Assembly (NCBI GenBank): GCA_902493755.1 | Contig: CABURF010000004.1 | Span: 1-16,089, forward strand | DNA: 16,089 nt | Origin: an uncultured Coriobacteriia bacterium | GTDB taxonomy: Bacteria > Actinomycetota > Coriobacteriia > Coriobacteriales > QAMH01 | Direction: 5' to 3' | Part shown: one piece after another, positions 7,634-16,064 of the stretch | Layout: the number at the start of each line of letters is the position of its first letter | How positions within the stretch are numbered: the first letter of the stretch is position 1 | Made by a program: the position numbers and the translations under genes | The notes under the pieces: model-generated | Database searches by the model: none | Told to the model about the DNA's origin: nothing | What the model saw: the letters and a program-made list of their open reading frames with translations, nothing else

Positions 7634-10507
7634 TTATTTGTTCAAGTCAGCCAGGCTGCAGGGGGCATCAACAGGTTGCATGGAGAAGTCGTACCAGGCG
7701 TTGTTCGCCTCGTCGACCAGGTAGTTGCCCTGACCATGCTGGACAAAGCGATAGCCCGTACCTGCCTGATAGTGGATGGAGGTGGTCGGATCGATCATCC
7801 AGCCACTGCCGGTATCGTAATAGCGACCCTTATCATCTTCGGCCTTGAGCGTGATGGGATTCCACGTCGTGCCGGCAGGCAGTTCGAAGTCGGCCTGTGG
7901 ACCCTCGGAAGGCTGCATCGAGAAGTCGTAGAACGTGCCCGTGGCCTCGTCGAGCAGGAAGTCGCCATTGTGGGAGACGTACCTGTAGCCCGTGCCCATC
8001 TGGTAGAAAGTGCCCGCGGCGTCGTCGACCATCCAGCCAGAGGCCTGATCGTAGCGGCGGCCATTCTCGTCATAGCAGGCACGCTTGCGGTAATCCCAGG
8101 TGAGACCCTCGGGAACCTCGAAGTCAGGCTGCGCGAAGACAGGTTCGGCGAACTCGAGTGCCATCTTCTGAGTGCTCGGCATGGCATGCACGCCCGGGCC
8201 CTCGGAGGCGAAGGCGGAACCGGGGATGGAGAACTGGCAATCGCGCTCCGTGAACTCGTAGTCGATGTCGGTGCACTTGTAGACCTTGCACATGAGGCCA
8301 CGGTTGGCCCAGCAACCAGTCAGCGGATCGCAGTGCTCGTCATCAACCGAAGTGAGCACGTTGGTGTTGGACTCGAGGCAGCCAAAGGGCTCGGGGCCTT
8401 CGGGGCTGCGCTCGGGGAACCACCAGCCGCGCTGCGTGTAGACTGCACGCGGATCGATGCCCGGCTCGACGTTGGCGCGCATCTTGATGCGACCGCGACG
8501 GGTCTCGATCCAGCACCAGTCGCCCATCTCGATACCCAGCGTGAGGGCGAGGTCGGGATGGATGGTGAAGTACGGATCGGGCTTGATGTAGCGAATGATC
8601 GGGTTGTTGAAGTGCTCCGAGTGATGGAACGGCATGAAGCCGCCGCCCGTCGTGAGGACGATGGGATACTCGGCTGCAACCTCGGGATCGTCGATCTCGT
8701 TCTCGGCCGGACCGATGTACTTCGGGAATGCCGGCAGACCGAACTCCTCGAAGACCGAGCACTTGAGCTCGACCTTGCCAGAGGCGGTGCAGAACTGACC
8801 CTTCTGCAGATACTTCTGATACTGCAGCGGCGGATAGTACATGCGGAAGCGCTGGACGAAGTCGTTGTAATCCGTGATAGGCAGACCAAGCGGCGAGAGG
8901 ACATGGAAATACGCGTCCTCGAGCTCCGGCCAGGGCCAGTCCTCTTCGGTCTGACCGCAGGCAAGGCCCAGGTCCTTCCAGATGTTGTAGTCGGTCTTGC
9001 GCTCGTACATCGGCCAGATGGCGCGCTCGGAGCAAACGATGGAGTCGGTGACGCCGTAATTGGTGTGAACCATCGGGCGCTCCATAGCACCGGCAACCGG
9101 TAGCACGAAGTCGGCCATGAGAGCCGTCGGGGTCATGAAGTACTCGAGGACAACCAGGAACTCGACCTGCTTGCAAGCCTCGAAGACCATCTTGGCATCG
9201 CCGTAGGACGACAGCGGATTGGAACCGCTGACGAAGAGGGCGCGGACCTGATAGGGATCGCCCGTGAGGATGGCCTTGAAGACGGACGGACCATGAGCCT
9301 CGCACATCCACTCGGCGGTAAAGGCCTTGCCCCATTTGTCCTTGGAGATCTGGGAAAGGCGCTCGTAGCCGGGCCAGGAGGTCATCTTGTACTTGTCGGA
9401 GCCGATCTGCTTGGCACGCATCTCGACGGGCAGGCGATCGTTGGCCTCCAGCTCCTCGTCGGTGACGTATGCCGCGGGGCCGGGCATGCCGTCGCCACCG
9501 GGACAATCGAGATTGCCGCAGATGGCACGCAGGATCGAGCGGGCATGCATACCGGCGCCGGCCGTGCGGCCGAGCTGATCCCAGGTGCAGCCCCACTGGA
9601 TGTTGCCGGGACGATTGGTCGCGTACATGCGAGCGGCCTGGCGGATGAGCTCAGGGTCGAGCCAGGTGAGAGGCGCTGCCCACTCGGGCGTGTACGGTTC
9701 GATGTAATCGCGAAGCTCGTCGAAGCCCTCGCACCACTGGTCGACGAAGTCCATGTCATAGATGAACTCGTTCATGATGACGTTGATCATCGCCATGGAC
9801 AGAGCCGTGTCCGAACCCGGGCGCAGCGGCAGCCAGAGATCTGCATGAGCAGCGGTCTCGGAATAACGCGGGTCAACGACGATGAGCTTCATGCCGGTGG
9901 CTTTCTGCAGGTCGGTGTAGCCGTGCATGCCAGGCATGGAAGATGCGCCGGGATTGAAGCCCCACAGGATGACGCACTTGGACGCACCCAAGTCGGTCTC
10001 GAACGGAGACCAGCCGTTGATAGCGGTCTCGACCATGAAGGTCGGGATCCAGCACAGCAGGGCGTTGTGGAAGCCATTGGGCGTTCCGAACATGTTGAGG
10101 AAACGACGCCTTGCCCAGTCGTCGGTACGCAGGGTACCGGCCGCAGCGGCAACTGCCTCTGCACCAGACTCCTCCTTGATCTGGTTGAGCTTAGCGGCGA
10201 TCTCGGTCAGGGCCTGATCCCAAGAGACACGCTCCCACTTGTTCTCGCCCTTTTCACCTGCACGCTTCATCGGATAGTTGATGCGCGACGGATTATCCAC
10301 GAACGTGTAAGCCTGATTACCACGAGTGCACAGGCCACCAGCGTTGGTGGGATGATCCGGATCGCCCTCGGCGTAGATGAGCTTGCCGTCCTTGACGTAA
10401 GCCAGAACACCGCAGTTCTGATGGCAGAAATAGCAGCATGACTTCTTGACCTCCACGCCTTCTGCGTGGATTTCATCCAACCATTTCGTCGATGAATAGT
10501 CTCTCAC
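7634..10507 (-). CDS. Large catalytic molybdopterin oxidoreductase with C-terminal OCRE-like repeats
   Basis: 957 residues if started at GTG 10507. That start follows AAGGAGGAGG at 4-7 nt and overlaps the TGA of an 11-codon ORF. An in-frame GTG at 10537 would add ten residues encoded by the ribosome site itself, so I prefer 10507. Seen: [4Fe-4S] motif CYFCHQNC (C25, C28, C32) with C60 in LCTRGN; WERVSWDQALTEIA; metal-ligand C152 in ALLCWIPT; MTPTALMADFVLP; and a C-terminal pterin-binding domain ending near residue 770. The last 163 residues are two aromatic repeats (see separate entry), far beyond the 730-770 residues usual for this branch. There is no Tat motif at the N-terminus, so the enzyme should face the cytoplasm although it is encoded with an NrfD anchor. 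It belongs to the Cys-ligated branch (acetylene hydratase, thiosulfate/polysulfide reductase-like, Eggerthellaceae catechol dehydroxylase-like). The position after the second cluster cysteine is His29, not the acetylene hydratase Asp. Substrate unknown. Confidence 0.9.
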   Translation of the reverse strand: MRDYSSTKWLDEIHAEGVEVKKSCCYFCHQNCGVLAYVKDGKLIYAEGDPDHPTNAGGLCTRGNQAYTFVDNPSRINYPMKRAGEKGENKWERVSWDQALTEIAAKLNQIKEESGAEAVAAAAGTLRTDDWARRRFLNMFGTPNGFHNALLCWIPTFMVETAINGWSPFETDLGASKCVILWGFNPGASSMPGMHGYTDLQKATGMKLIVVDPRYSETAAHADLWLPLRPGSDTALSMAMINVIMNEFIYDMDFVDQWCEGFDELRDYIEPYTPEWAAPLTWLDPELIRQAARMYATNRPGNIQWGCTWDQLGRTAGAGMHARSILRAICGNLDCPGGDGMPGPAAYVTDEELEANDRLPVEMRAKQIGSDKYKMTSWPGYERLSQISKDKWGKAFTAEWMCEAHGPSVFKAILTGDPYQVRALFVSGSNPLSSYGDAKMVFEACKQVEFLVVLEYFMTPTALMADFVLPVAGAMERPMVHTNYGVTDSIVCSERAIWPMYERKTDYNIWKDLGLACGQTEEDWPWPELEDAYFHVLSPLGLPITDYNDFVQRFRMYYPPLQYQKYLQKGQFCTASGKVELKCSVFEEFGLPAFPKYIGPAENEIDDPEVAAEYPIVLTTGGGFMPFHHSEHFNNPIIRYIKPDPYFTIHPDLALTLGIEMGDWCWIETRRGRIKMRANVEPGIDPRAVYTQRGWWFPERSPEGPEPFGCLESNTNVLTSVDDEHCDPLTGCWANRGLMCKVYKCTDIDYEFTERDCQFSIPGSAFASEGPGVHAMPSTQKMALEFAEPVFAQPDFEVPEGLTWDYRKRACYDENGRRYDQASGWMVDDAAGTFYQMGTGYRYVSHNGDFLLDEATGTFYDFSMQPSEGPQADFELPAGTTWNPITLKAEDDKGRYYDTGSGWMIDPTTSIHYQAGTGYRFVQHGQGNYLVDEANNAWYDFSMQPVDAPCSLADLNK
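7637..8125 (-). repeat. Two tandem ~78-85-residue aromatic repeats at the C-terminus of the molybdoenzyme
   Basis: Repeat 1 (8125-7892) opens with DFEVPEGLTW and ends near FYDFSMQP. Repeat 2 (7891-7637) opens with DFELPAGTTW and ends near WYDFSMQP, then DAPCSLADLNK. Inside each is a run of short Tyr/Trp-Gly-Asp units such as RYD..SGWM.D, FYQMGTGYRYV and LLDEATGTFYDF. This 'YxDxxTGxxY' rhythm resembles the eukaryotic OCRE octamer-repeat domain. The DNA copies are diverged but still recognisable, suggesting an old internal duplication. Function unknown; protein-protein or surface binding is a guess. Confidence 0.8.
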
Positions 10508-10546
10508 TCTGCCTCCTCCTTCATTCTCTCTTGCCACATGTTTGCA

Positions 10547-10576
10547 TTACCTGCTTTCCGCAGACCATGCAGTCAT
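10547..10576 (-). CDS. Possible 9-codon leader ORF (MTAWSAESR)
   Basis: ATG 10576 stands 7 nt after a very strong AGGAGGTG site and is followed by nine sense codons and TAA. A second tiny ORF (ATG 10539 to TGA 10504, 11 codons, weak ribosome site) follows, and its TGA overlaps the GTG start of the molybdoenzyme as GTGA. The arrangement could couple leader translation to expression of the operon. It may equally be chance; there is no conservation evidence. Confidence 0.3.
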   Translation of the reverse strand: MTAWSAESR

Positions 10577-10612
10577 GCGGAACACCTCCTGCGAAGACAT
10601 CGCCATCTTCGC
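10556..10612 (-). promoter_or_regulatory. Structured 5' leader of the molybdoenzyme operon: two hairpins
   Basis: Hairpin A has 7-bp arms at 10591-10597 and 10606-10612 (GCGAAGA/TCTTCGC) just before the leader-ORF ribosome site. Hairpin B has 7-bp arms at 10556-10562 and 10576-10582 (TTCCGCA/TGCGGAA) and would bury the leader ATG. The long leader (about 180 nt) suggests post-transcriptional control. I do not recognise a known riboswitch. Confidence 0.4.
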
Positions 10613-10695
10613 ACGTCGGCGCTATCTGCCTGCAACGCCTACCCCGCAATGACAAGCGGATATGGCAATGCAGACGTCTAACGTCTAACTTCCGT

Positions 10696-10724
10696 ATTAA
10701 ATCACGGGATGGAGGTTATGTGAA
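10696..10724 (-). promoter_or_regulatory. Sigma-70-type promoter of the molybdoenzyme-ferredoxin-NrfD operon
   Basis: On the minus strand TTCACA (10724-10719) and TTTAAT (10701-10696) are separated by exactly 17 nt. The start would fall near 10689, directly after the terminator of mrp. Tandem TTAGACG copies follow at about 10689-10674, a possible operator. Confidence 0.55.
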
Positions 10725-10733
10725 GCTATGAAA

Positions 10734-10786
10734 ATGGGGATTTCGCCTGCGTGCGTAATCTGCACCGCTTTCGGCGAAATCCCCAT
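10734..10786 (-). terminator. 14-bp hairpin terminator downstream of mrp
   Basis: ATGGGGATTTCGCC (10734-10747) pairs perfectly with 10773-10786, and the 25-nt loop has additional GTGC/GCAC pairing. Reading on the minus strand the stem is followed by TTTTC. It lies 45 nt after the mrp stop codon and isolates mrp from the next operon. Confidence 0.75.
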
Positions 10787-10831
10787 CATGCGTGCGTGAT
10801 GGCAAGCGCTTCGTGCGCAAGGGGTCAAGTA

Positions 10832-11656
10832 CTAAATTGACTCAATCTTGTCGATAATCGGAGCGAGCCAGTCGCCCTTGATGTCCTCGACATTGCCCGA
10901 ATCGACCTCGGCCGAAATCTTCGGGTCCATGGGCACGCAGGCCCATGCGTCGATACCTTTGCTCTTGGCGATGGCCTCGACCTCGGACTTGCCGAAGATC
11001 TCGTGACGCGAACCGCAGTCGGGGCACTCGTAATACGACATGTTCTCGACCAGGCCCAGCACCGGCACGTTCATGTGCTCTGTCATGCGGATGGCCTTCT
11101 CGACGATCATGTTGACGAGCACCTGCGGTGCAGTGGCAATGACAACGCCCTTGAGCGGGAACTGCTGGAAAACCGTCATGGGGATATCGCCCGTTCCCGG
11201 AGGCATGTCGACAATGAGGTAGTCGAGCTCGCCCCAGTTGATGTCGCTGTAGAACTGCGTGAGGATACCGTTGAGAACGGGACCACGCCAGAGGAACGGC
11301 GTTGCCTCATCAGCCGTGAGCATGTTGGTCGATACGACTTTGATGCCCGTCTTGGTCTGTGCGGGCATGAGCATGCCGTCCTCGTCAACTGTAGGAGGCT
11401 CATGGATGCCAAAGGAGCGCGGGATGGACGGGCCCGTGATATCTCCATCGAGAATGCCGACCTCGTGGTCACGGCGACGCAGCTCGCAAGCAAGCATCGC
11501 GGCCGTGAGCGATTTGCCAACGCCACCCTTGCCACTTGCGACGGCAATGACGTTCTTGATCTTCGTACCCTCGTGAAGTTGCAGCGTCTGCGGAGCAGTG
11601 CGGTCGGCACACCCGCTATCGCCACATGCAGAGCAATTGGAATTGCATTCAGCCAT
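10832..11656 (-). CDS. mrp: Mrp/ApbC/NBP35-family Fe-S cluster carrier P-loop ATPase
   Basis: 274 residues from ATG 11656, which has AGGGAG 7 nt upstream. An earlier in-frame ATG at 11740 would add 28 residues of intergenic character and has no ribosome site. Seen: deviant Walker A GKGGVGKS (42-49) with the signature lysine of the MinD/Mrp class; IVDMPPGTGD, the Walker B/switch region; the CPDC pair (C211, C214) that binds the bridging [4Fe-4S] cluster in the Mrp dimer; and an N-terminal CNSNCSACGDSGC (C4, C8, C11, C16), as in NBP35-type proteins. It loads Fe-S clusters onto target enzymes in the cytoplasm. It is a single-gene unit with its own terminator, beside an operon rich in Fe-S proteins that would be natural clients. 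The start region carries a small TCCTGG/CCAGGA hairpin about 15 nt upstream. Confidence 0.93.
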   Translation of the reverse strand: MAECNSNCSACGDSGCADRTAPQTLQLHEGTKIKNVIAVASGKGGVGKSLTAAMLACELRRRDHEVGILDGDITGPSIPRSFGIHEPPTVDEDGMLMPAQTKTGIKVVSTNMLTADEATPFLWRGPVLNGILTQFYSDINWGELDYLIVDMPPGTGDIPMTVFQQFPLKGVVIATAPQVLVNMIVEKAIRMTEHMNVPVLGLVENMSYYECPDCGSRHEIFGKSEVEAIAKSKGIDAWACVPMDPKISAEVDSGNVEDIKGDWLAPIIDKIESI

Positions 11657-11781
11657 GTTGAATCTCCCTAAGCCATCCTGGCATCCCAGGACCTCTCTCT
11701 TAAAACCCGTGCCCCATGGTAATGCATGCCCCAAACACACACCAGTTACGAAACGGCAACCAAGCGCTGTATCGGCATACG

Positions 11782-11812
11782 AAAAGGAGCCGAGACATAA
11801 GTCCCGGCTCCT
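11782..11812 (-). terminator. Terminator of tRNA-Val
   Basis: On the minus strand AGGAGCCG (11812-11805) pairs with CGGCTCCT (11792-11785), with GAC/GTC pairing inside the loop, followed by TTTTC. It starts 11 nt after the CCA end. Confidence 0.75.
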
Positions 11813-11822
11813 CGCATGTAGC

Positions 11823-11897
11823 TGGTGGGCGTTACTGGGATCGAACCAGTGGCCTTTTCCGTGTCAGGGAAACGCGCTCCCGCTGCGCCAAACGCCC
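11823..11897 (-). tRNA. tRNA-Val (anticodon GAC)
   Basis: A 75-nt cloverleaf with acceptor GGGCGTT/AACGCCC, D-arm GCGC/GCGC, anticodon stem TTTCC/GGAAA with loop CTGACAC, T-arm ACTGG-TTCGATC-CCAGT, discriminator A and encoded CCA. A possible minus promoter (TTGCGA, 16 nt, TAGACT) lies just upstream. Confidence 0.95.
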
Positions 11898-11958
11898 GCG
11901 AATGAGTAGTCTAACAGAATGACGTCTCATCGCAAGCACGTATTTTTGCAAGTTTCTC

Positions 11959-11987
11959 TTGCACCTTGCTTCAAGTTCCCCTAGAAT
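11959..11987 (+). promoter_or_regulatory. Promoter of the tRNA-Gly/tRNA-Cys unit
   Basis: TTGCAC (11959-11964) and TAGAAT (11982-11987) are spaced by 17 nt. The expected start lies near 11994, about 6 nt before the mature tRNA-Gly. Confidence 0.7.
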
Positions 11988-11999
11988 ACCGCTCTGCGC

Positions 12000-12075
12000 G
12001 CGGAAGTGGCTCAGTTGGTAGAGCACAACCTTGCCAAGGTTGGGGTCGCGGGTTCGAGCCCCGTCTTCCGCTCCA
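12000..12075 (+). tRNA. tRNA-Gly (anticodon GCC)
   Basis: A 76-nt cloverleaf: acceptor GCGGAAG/CTTCCGC, D-arm GCTC...GAGC, anticodon stem CAACC/GGTTG with loop TTGCCAA, T-loop TTCGAGC, discriminator T and encoded CCA. Confidence 0.96.
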
Positions 12076-12084
12076 TGCTAAGTC

Positions 12085-12112
12085 AAGAGCCGGCTTCCCA
12101 GTCGGCTCTTTT
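12085..12112 (+). terminator. Hairpin with T run between tRNA-Gly and tRNA-Cys
   Basis: AAGAGCCG (12085-12092) pairs with CGGCTCTT (12103-12110), followed by TT. No separate promoter for tRNA-Cys is evident, so this may be a partial terminator or a processing hairpin. Confidence 0.55.
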
Positions 12113-12130
12113 ACTCAAAGCGCGCAACAT

Positions 12131-12204
12131 GGCGACGTGGCCAAGCGGTAAGGCAGAGGCCTGCAAAGCCTTTATCACCGGTTCGATTCCGGTCGTCGCC
12201 TCCA
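12131..12204 (+). tRNA. tRNA-Cys (anticodon GCA)
   Basis: A 74-nt cloverleaf: acceptor GGCGACG/CGTCGCC, D-arm GCC...GGC, anticodon stem GAGGC/GCCTT with loop CTGCAAA, T-loop TTCGATT, discriminator T and encoded CCA. It is probably cotranscribed with tRNA-Gly. Confidence 0.95.
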
Positions 12205-12216
12205 TCGACTCCCCCA

Positions 12217-12239
12217 GCGCCCTTCTCGGGCGCTTTTTT
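12217..12239 (+). terminator. Rho-independent terminator of the plus-strand tRNA unit
   Basis: GCGCCC (12217-12222), TTCTC loop, GGGCGC (12228-12233), then TTTTTT. Confidence 0.9.
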
Positions 12240-12591
12240 CGTGTGTCGATGCGGAATGACATGACGAAAGCGCAGTCGCAAACGCGAGCCTCTTCAGCGC
12301 TACGCTAATCCCCTGCCACGAATGGTGACACGATGGCTCCCAACGCAGCCACCAGCGCGCATTACTTGGCAACAGTTCCATAATGCGCCACGTATTGCGG
12401 TGCGATGGTCGCAGAAACGTCCACGAAGGCACATTTCCTGACGAAAGCGCCAAGAAATGCTGCGCAGTGACCACTAGCACGACCACCAATGCACACCGTT
12501 TGGCGGTAGCGTCGATAGGTGCCATGCCCTGTGGCGTGGTGGTCGAAAGCAATCGGTCCTCGCAGCAGTTCCCATCCGGATATACGCAAAG
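12240..12591. other. Gene-poor stretch with no assignable gene
   Basis: No reading frame here resembles a known protein or has a convincing ribosome site, and I recognise no RNA gene. The only structures seen are a perfect 8-bp inverted repeat GCGCATTA/TAATGCGC (12357-12364, 12381-12388) and a 12-bp direct repeat TGACGAAAGCGC at 12262 and 12439. It could be a decayed gene remnant between two terminators. Confidence 0.5.
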
Positions 12592-12617
12592 AGGCCAGGG
12601 ACGTATGCCCCTGGCCT
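12592..12617 (-). terminator. Terminator downstream of the CAU tRNA
   Basis: AGGCCAGGG (12592-12600) pairs perfectly with CCCTGGCCT (12609-12617) around an 8-nt loop. Reading minus, it is followed only by CTTTG, so the T run is weak. Confidence 0.65.
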
Positions 12618-12628
12618 ACAGAATTTCT

Positions 12629-12704
12629 TGGTGGCCCCACCAGGATTCGAACCTGGAACCTGTCGATTATGAGTCGATCGCGCTAACCATTGCGCCATGG
12701 GGCC
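12629..12704 (-). tRNA. tRNA with anticodon CAU (Ile2 favoured, Met possible)
   Basis: A 76-nt cloverleaf: acceptor GGCCCCA/TGGGGCC, D-arm GCGC/GCGC, loop CTCATAA, T-arm CCAGG-TTCGAAT-CCTGG, discriminator A and encoded CCA. The acceptor pairs C4-G69 and C5-G68 and the overall likeness to E. coli ileX favour a lysidine-modified tRNA-Ile2. The top pair of the anticodon stem is an A-C mismatch. Elongator tRNA-Met cannot be excluded. Confidence 0.85.
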
Positions 12705-12715
12705 AAACGACGGCC

Positions 12716-12721
12716 ATTATA
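12716..12721 (-). promoter_or_regulatory. TATAAT box for the CAU tRNA, just after rpoD
   Basis: TATAAT reads minus at 12721-12716, 11 nt before the mature tRNA, the right distance for a tRNA promoter. No consensus -35 is seen (CTGGAG at 17 nt). The tRNA may also be read through from rpoD, 28 nt away. Confidence 0.5.
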
Positions 12722-12732
12722 CACGAGAGCCG

Positions 12733-14190
<1,458 letters not shown>

Positions 14191-14204
14191 GTTAATCCCC
14201 TTTT

Positions 14205-16064
14205 CTAGTCCTTCATATCGTCAGGCGCGTTGCTTCGCAGTCTGACGAGCTCCTTTTGCATCGACACGGTCTGCTCGAAGAGCTTGTCGAGCTCCTCGGG
14301 TGAAAGCCCACTCTCCGAACGCATGCGTGCCTTCGCATCTCGAATGCTTCGCTCAAGGTCGCGTTCGCGCAGCGTGCGAACCATGAGGCGCGCTTGAAAC
14401 AGCTTCTCTGTGCTGTCCTCCGTTTCGATCATTGCCTGTGCGAGCAGGGTCGAGGCATCGGGGCACGCCCTCTGGACTGACGCGAGCGCTTGCGCAGCAG
14501 ATGCATCATGGTCGAGCGCGACAAGAGCATCAGCCATGCTCTCGGCGGCCTGATCCATCCACCTGATGCGCATCAGGTCCTTCCCAATGTGATCGAGAAG
14601 ATGAGCGTCTGTCACAACGAGCGCGATGAGCCCGTACTCCATGCGGGCGGCTTGCTGATCCGCCTCGATGATCTGCTCGGCTACCGGGTTAACCGCATTC
14701 GGTTGGGGCTCTGAGACGGCCTGATCGTTTTGATGGCGGGCAGCCATAGGGGCCTTGGTCTCCTTGAGAGCCTTGAATACGGCAGTATACTCCACATTCA
14801 AACGGTCGGCGATGATATTGACATAATCCGTTGCCGAAACGGAATCCCTGATGGGATACAAGATTTGCAACGCCTCCGTCATGGCACGCGCCTTGTTTTC
14901 CGGACGACGCAAGTCGTAGCGCTCGATACAGCGGTTGATCGAAAAGGCGAGCAGCGGCTCGGCTGCGGCAATGATGGCACGCATCGCATCCGCATCATGC
15001 GCCCCGAGAAACTCCGCCGGATCATTGCCATCGGGAAGCACCACGACGCGCAGGTCGATCGGATCACGGCGACTCTCGACCGCCGATTGCCAGTCGATAA
15101 ACTCGCTCGCGCGGTCCGCCGCCTTTTGGCCCGCGGCATCGCCGTCGAAGAGATAGACGATGCGTGAGGCGAAGCGGCTGATGAGCTTGACGTGCTGGGC
15201 CGTGAGCGCCGTGCCGAGCGTGGCGACGACGTTCTTGATGCCGGCCTGGTGCATGGCGATGACATCGGTATAGCCTTCCACGACGATGGCCTCGCCGCTG
15301 TTGACGATGGCATTCTTCGCAACATCGATACCAAACATGTTCGATGACTTGTGGAAGATGGGCGTCTCCGAAGTGTTGAGGTACTTGGGTTCGCCTTGTC
15401 CCATGATGCGGCCGCCAAACGCTATGCTGCGCCCTTGCAAATCATGCACGGGAAACATCACGCGCTCGAAGAAACGGTCAATGAGATATCCGCCCTTGTT
15501 CACGAAGGCGAGATTCGCGCTGACGAGCTCGTCACGGGTAAATCCCCGTGACTGGAGATGTGCGACGAGCTTGCCGTGGCCGGGAGCATAGCCAAGCTTC
15601 CACTCCCGTGCGCACTCCGAGCCAAACCCACGCTCGTGCAAGTAGGCGCGGGCCTGCGTGGGGCCGGCATCGCGCGAGCGCATGAGCTGCATGTGATAGA
15701 ACTCCTCGGCCTCGGCGCAGGCCTGCATCATGCGGTCTTTGAAGCTGCGCGGGATGCCGCTTCCACCCACCTCGGTGATCTCGATGTTAGCGCGGTCGGC
15801 CAACGCGCGCACGGCTTCGGGGAACTCGAGATGCTCGCTTTCCATGAGATAACCGAAGACATCGCCGCTCTTGCCACAACCGAAACAGTGCCAGTTCTGC
15901 AAGTCGGGATCTATCTTGAACGAAGGCGTCTTCTCGTCATGAAACGGGCAGCATCCCCAGAACAGGCGACCCTTCTGATTGAGCACGACACGCTCGTTCA
16001 CAAGAGAGACCAAATCGGTCGCTTCACGCACGCGGCGGATATCGTCATCGGAGATACGCGCCAT
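14205..16064 (-). CDS. dnaG: DNA primase DnaG
   Basis: 619 residues from ATG 16064, with GGGAGG 10 nt upstream. Seen: the CHC2 zinc finger (C39, H42, C60, C63) at the N-terminus; the RNA-polymerase core domain (about 110-250) with the RSIAFGGR motif; the TOPRIM fold with catalytic EGYTDV (E263) and the DGDAAG metal site (D307 and D309); and a helical C-terminal region (about 440-619) rich in Ala, Glu and Arg that should bind the replicative helicase DnaB. It makes RNA primers at the replication fork. It is the first gene seen of the dnaG-rpoD operon; its promoter lies beyond the right edge. The length is normal for the family. Confidence 0.98.
   Translation of the reverse strand: MARISDDDIRRVREATDLVSLVNERVVLNQKGRLFWGCCPFHDEKTPSFKIDPDLQNWHCFGCGKSGDVFGYLMESEHLEFPEAVRALADRANIEITEVGGSGIPRSFKDRMMQACAEAEEFYHMQLMRSRDAGPTQARAYLHERGFGSECAREWKLGYAPGHGKLVAHLQSRGFTRDELVSANLAFVNKGGYLIDRFFERVMFPVHDLQGRSIAFGGRIMGQGEPKYLNTSETPIFHKSSNMFGIDVAKNAIVNSGEAIVVEGYTDVIAMHQAGIKNVVATLGTALTAQHVKLISRFASRIVYLFDGDAAGQKAADRASEFIDWQSAVESRRDPIDLRVVVLPDGNDPAEFLGAHDADAMRAIIAAAEPLLAFSINRCIERYDLRRPENKARAMTEALQILYPIRDSVSATDYVNIIADRLNVEYTAVFKALKETKAPMAARHQNDQAVSEPQPNAVNPVAEQIIEADQQAARMEYGLIALVVTDAHLLDHIGKDLMRIRWMDQAAESMADALVALDHDASAAQALASVQRACPDASTLLAQAMIETEDSTEKLFQARLMVRTLRERDLERSIRDAKARMRSESGLSPEELDKLFEQTVSMQKELVRLRSNAPDDMKD

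Noticed and set aside
10094..10111. RRRFLNMF, a twin-arginine-like motif in the large molybdoenzyme
   Set aside because: It lies at about residue 133, inside the catalytic domain, not in an N-terminal leader, so it is not a Tat signal.
2319..10507. Naming either molybdoenzyme as a dopamine or catechol dehydroxylase
   Set aside because: The branch and the likely host fit, but no residue I can see fixes the substrate, so only the family is claimed.
10504..10690. Molybdenum-cofactor riboswitch in the operon leader
   Set aside because: The hairpins are simple and I could not match them to the Moco motif consensus by eye; a covariance-model search would be needed.
11657..11781. A -35/-10 promoter for mrp
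   Set aside because: No pair of boxes with 16-18 nt spacing was convincing.
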